The notes under the pieces: generated by a model
Databases searched by the model: none
What the model was told of the DNA's origin: nothing
Seen by the model: the letters and a program-made list of their open reading frames with translations, nothing else
Assembly: GCA_005883905.1 (NCBI GenBank)
Contig: VAYD01000131.1
Location: 1 to 5,329, forward strand
Length of the DNA: 5,329 nt
Source: Actinomycetota bacterium
Lineage (GTDB): Bacteria; Actinomycetota; Thermoleophilia; Solirubrobacterales; Solirubrobacteraceae
Direction of reading: 5' to 3'
Position numbers and translations under genes: made by a program
In this document: positions 3,677 through 5,329 of the stretch, one piece after another
How the letters are laid out: every line of letters starts with the position of its first letter
Numbering within the stretch: position 1 is the first letter of the stretch

Positions 3677-5329
3677 CCGGGCGCCTGCTCTCGGTCAACG
3701 TCGGCGTCCCGCGCGAGGTCCAGTGGGAGGGCAAGATCGTCCGGACGGCGATCTGGAAGGAGCCGGTCGACGGTCCGCGCATGGTGCGCCGGATCAACAT
3801 CGACGGTGACGACCAGGCCGACCGGCTCGCCCACGGCGGTGAGCACCGCGCGGTCTTCGTCTACCAGGTCGACTCCTACCGCTACTGGGAGCAGGAGCTC
3901 GGGCGCGACGACTTCACACACGGCCAGTTCGGCGAGAACTTCACGGTCGAGGGGCTCGCGGACGACGAGGTCTGCGTCGGCGACCTCTACCGCATCGGCG
4001 GCGCGCTGTTCGAGGTGACGCAGCCGCGCGTCACGTGCTACCGCGTCGGCATCCGGATGGACGACCCGGCGATGCCGACGCTGCTGGTCGCCCATCACCG
4101 CCCGGGCTTCTACTTTCGTGTGCTCGAGGAGGGCGAGGTGCAGGCGGGCGACGAGATCGTCCGAGTCGCGGAGGGGCCGGAGCGACTCACGATCGCCCAG
4201 GTCGACGCGCTCCTCTACCTGCCCGGCAAGTCGCGCGAGCTGCTCGAACGGGCGCTGCGCGTGCCGGCGCTCAGCGAGGGCTGGCGGGGGAGCTTCCGCG
4301 AGCTCCTCGCCAAGGCGGGCCATGAGGCGGCGCCGCCGGCGTGGAGCGGCTTCCGGCCCCTTCGGGTCGCCGAGATCCGCCAGGAGAGCACGACCATCGC
4401 GTCGTTCCTGCTCGTGCCCACCGATGACCTGGCGTCGGCGCCGACCGCTGCGCCCGGTCAGTACCTCACCGTCCGGGTTCGGCCGCAGGCGGACGCGCCG
4501 CCGCTCGTGCGCAGCTACTCGCTGTCGGCGATCCCGGACGAGCGCGGCTACCGCATCAGCGTCAAGCGCGAGGGCGCGGGCAGCCGCTACCTGCACGACA
4601 ACCTCAAGGTGGGCGACAGCCTCGACGTCGCGGCGCCGCGCGGCAGCTTCGTCCTGCGCGAGGGAGCCCGTCCGGTCGTACTGATCAGCGCCGGCGTCGG
4701 CGCCACGCCGGTCCTCGCGATGCTCCACGCGCTCGTGCGAGACCACACCGAGCGCCCGGTCTGGTGGCTGCACGGCGCGCGCAACCGCGCCGAGCACGCC
4801 TTCGCGGCCGAGGTCGACGAGCTGCTCGCCGCGCTGCCGGGAGCTCATCGCGTCGTCGCGTACAGCCGGCCGGCCGCCGCGGACGCGATCGGGCACGAGT
4901 TCGCGGGCCGGCTCGACCTCGCCGCTCTCGAACGAGCAGACGTGCCGAAGGACGCCGACTACTACCTCTGCGGGCCGGACGGCTTCATGCGCGCGATCGG
5001 CGCCGCGCTCGCCGCCCGCGGCGTCGCGCCCGAACGGATCTCCACCGAGGTCTTCGGCGCCGTCGCCGCCTATGCCTCGGGCATCGTCAAGGCCGGCGAC
5101 CGCGCGCCCCACGCGCCCGACGGCCCGCCTGGCGCGGGGCCGGTCGTCACGTTCTCCCGCAGCAGCCTCGCGGCGCCCTGGGACGACCGCTACCCCAGCC
5201 TGCTCGACTTCGCCGAGGCGTGCGACGTGCCGGTCAATTTCGGCTGTCGCAACGGGACCTGCCACAGCTGCGAGAGCGGCCTGCTTGCCGGCGAGGTCAA
5301 CTACCTCACCGAGCCGCTCGAACCGCCGC
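3673..5329 (+). CDS. MOSC + ferredoxin-reductase + 2Fe-2S fusion oxidoreductase (3' end outside window)
   Basis: The frame is open from GTG 3673 to the window edge (552 complete codons), with no stop. Domains run in this order. A YiiM-like MOSC domain covers about 30-165, with AHGGEHRAV (53-61) and PRVTC, whose C122 is the likely molybdenum-cofactor ligand. A 3-alpha domain covers about 172-213. A flavin-binding barrel covers about 227-330, with RSYS (280-283). An NAD(P)-binding domain covers about 335-440, with SAGVGATP (339-346) and CGPDG (433-437). A plant-type 2Fe-2S domain starts near 490, with C525-x4-C530-x2-C533; the fourth Cys lies beyond the edge. By analogy with YcbX/YiiM, electrons could pass from NAD(P)H through flavin and cluster to the molybdenum site, reducing N-hydroxylated compounds. 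That activity is inferred. GTG 3670 is an adjacent alternative start. An in-frame TGA at 3628-3630 bars a longer form. The start overlaps the 35-aa ORF stop. Confidence 0.87.
   Translation, partial: MTGRLLSVNVGVPREVQWEGKIVRTAIWKEPVDGPRMVRRINIDGDDQADRLAHGGEHRAVFVYQVDSYRYWEQELGRDDFTHGQFGENFTVEGLADDEVCVGDLYRIGGALFEVTQPRVTCYRVGIRMDDPAMPTLLVAHHRPGFYFRVLEEGEVQAGDEIVRVAEGPERLTIAQVDALLYLPGKSRELLERALRVPALSEGWRGSFRELLAKAGHEAAPPAWSGFRPLRVAEIRQESTTIASFLLVPTDDLASAPTAAPGQYLTVRVRPQADAPPLVRSYSLSAIPDERGYRISVKREGAGSRYLHDNLKVGDSLDVAAPRGSFVLREGARPVVLISAGVGATPVLAMLHALVRDHTERPVWWLHGARNRAEHAFAAEVDELLAALPGAHRVVAYSRPAAADAIGHEFAGRLDLAALERADVPKDADYYLCGPDGFMRAIGAALAARGVAPERISTEVFGAVAAYASGIVKAGDRAPHAPDGPPGAGPVVTFSRSSLAAPWDDRYPSLLDFAEACDVPVNFGCRNGTCHSCESGLLAGEVNYLTEPLEPP

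Noticed and set aside
3262..5265. 667-codon open frame on the minus strand
   Set aside because: It runs antisense to ZAS1 and the MOSC fusion. It is Arg/Glu/Asp/Val/Ala-rich with no recognisable domain, as expected from the third-position GC bias of the real plus-strand gene.

Overview
The window is about 5.3 kb of very GC-rich, densely coding bacterial DNA. Several genes start with GTG, and stop and start codons overlap. The gene families point to a high-GC actinobacterium, and a member of the Thermoleophilia (Solirubrobacterales-like) is my best guess. They include a doubled DUF427 protein, an ECF-like sigma factor with a tiny zinc-finger partner, a MOSC/flavin reductase/ferredoxin fusion and a CxxGGW-type exported protein. 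The taxonomic guess rests on remembered family resemblance, not on a search.

Left part (1-1048, plus strand): the 3' end of a cysteine-bearing, probably exported protein is followed after 40 nt by a six-helix HdeD-like membrane protein. The gap holds nested inverted repeats that surround the likely ribosome binding site and end at the start codon. Middle part (1050-2583, minus strand): a three-gene unit reads leftward. It runs from a two-domain DUF427 protein to a 67-aa zinc-finger protein (here ZAS2) to a VOC/glyoxalase-family protein, and the last two overlap by GTGA. Its end lies 1 nt from the stop of the HdeD gene.

Right part (2642 to the end, plus strand): a divergent unit starts with the sigma-70 family factor, probably translated from a leaderless mRNA. 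It continues with a 77-aa zinc-finger protein (ZAS1, ATGA overlap), a possible 35-aa ORF, and a large MOSC + 3-alpha + FAD/NAD reductase + 2Fe-2S fusion. The fusion begins in a GTGA overlap and runs off the right edge just after its third cluster cysteine.

The most notable point is that ZAS1 and ZAS2 are clear paralogues: 25 identical residues in 47 ungapped positions, including the Cys...HxxxCxxC ligands. One sits directly behind the sigma gene and the other inside the divergent DUF427/VOC unit. I infer a single regulatory locus in which a zinc-binding, possibly redox-sensing anti-sigma protein controls the sigma factor. The second copy and the linked oxidoreductase, VOC and DUF427 genes may belong to the same stress response. 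No stretch over 300 nt lacks a gene, and I found no tRNA, rRNA, CRISPR array or mobile element.
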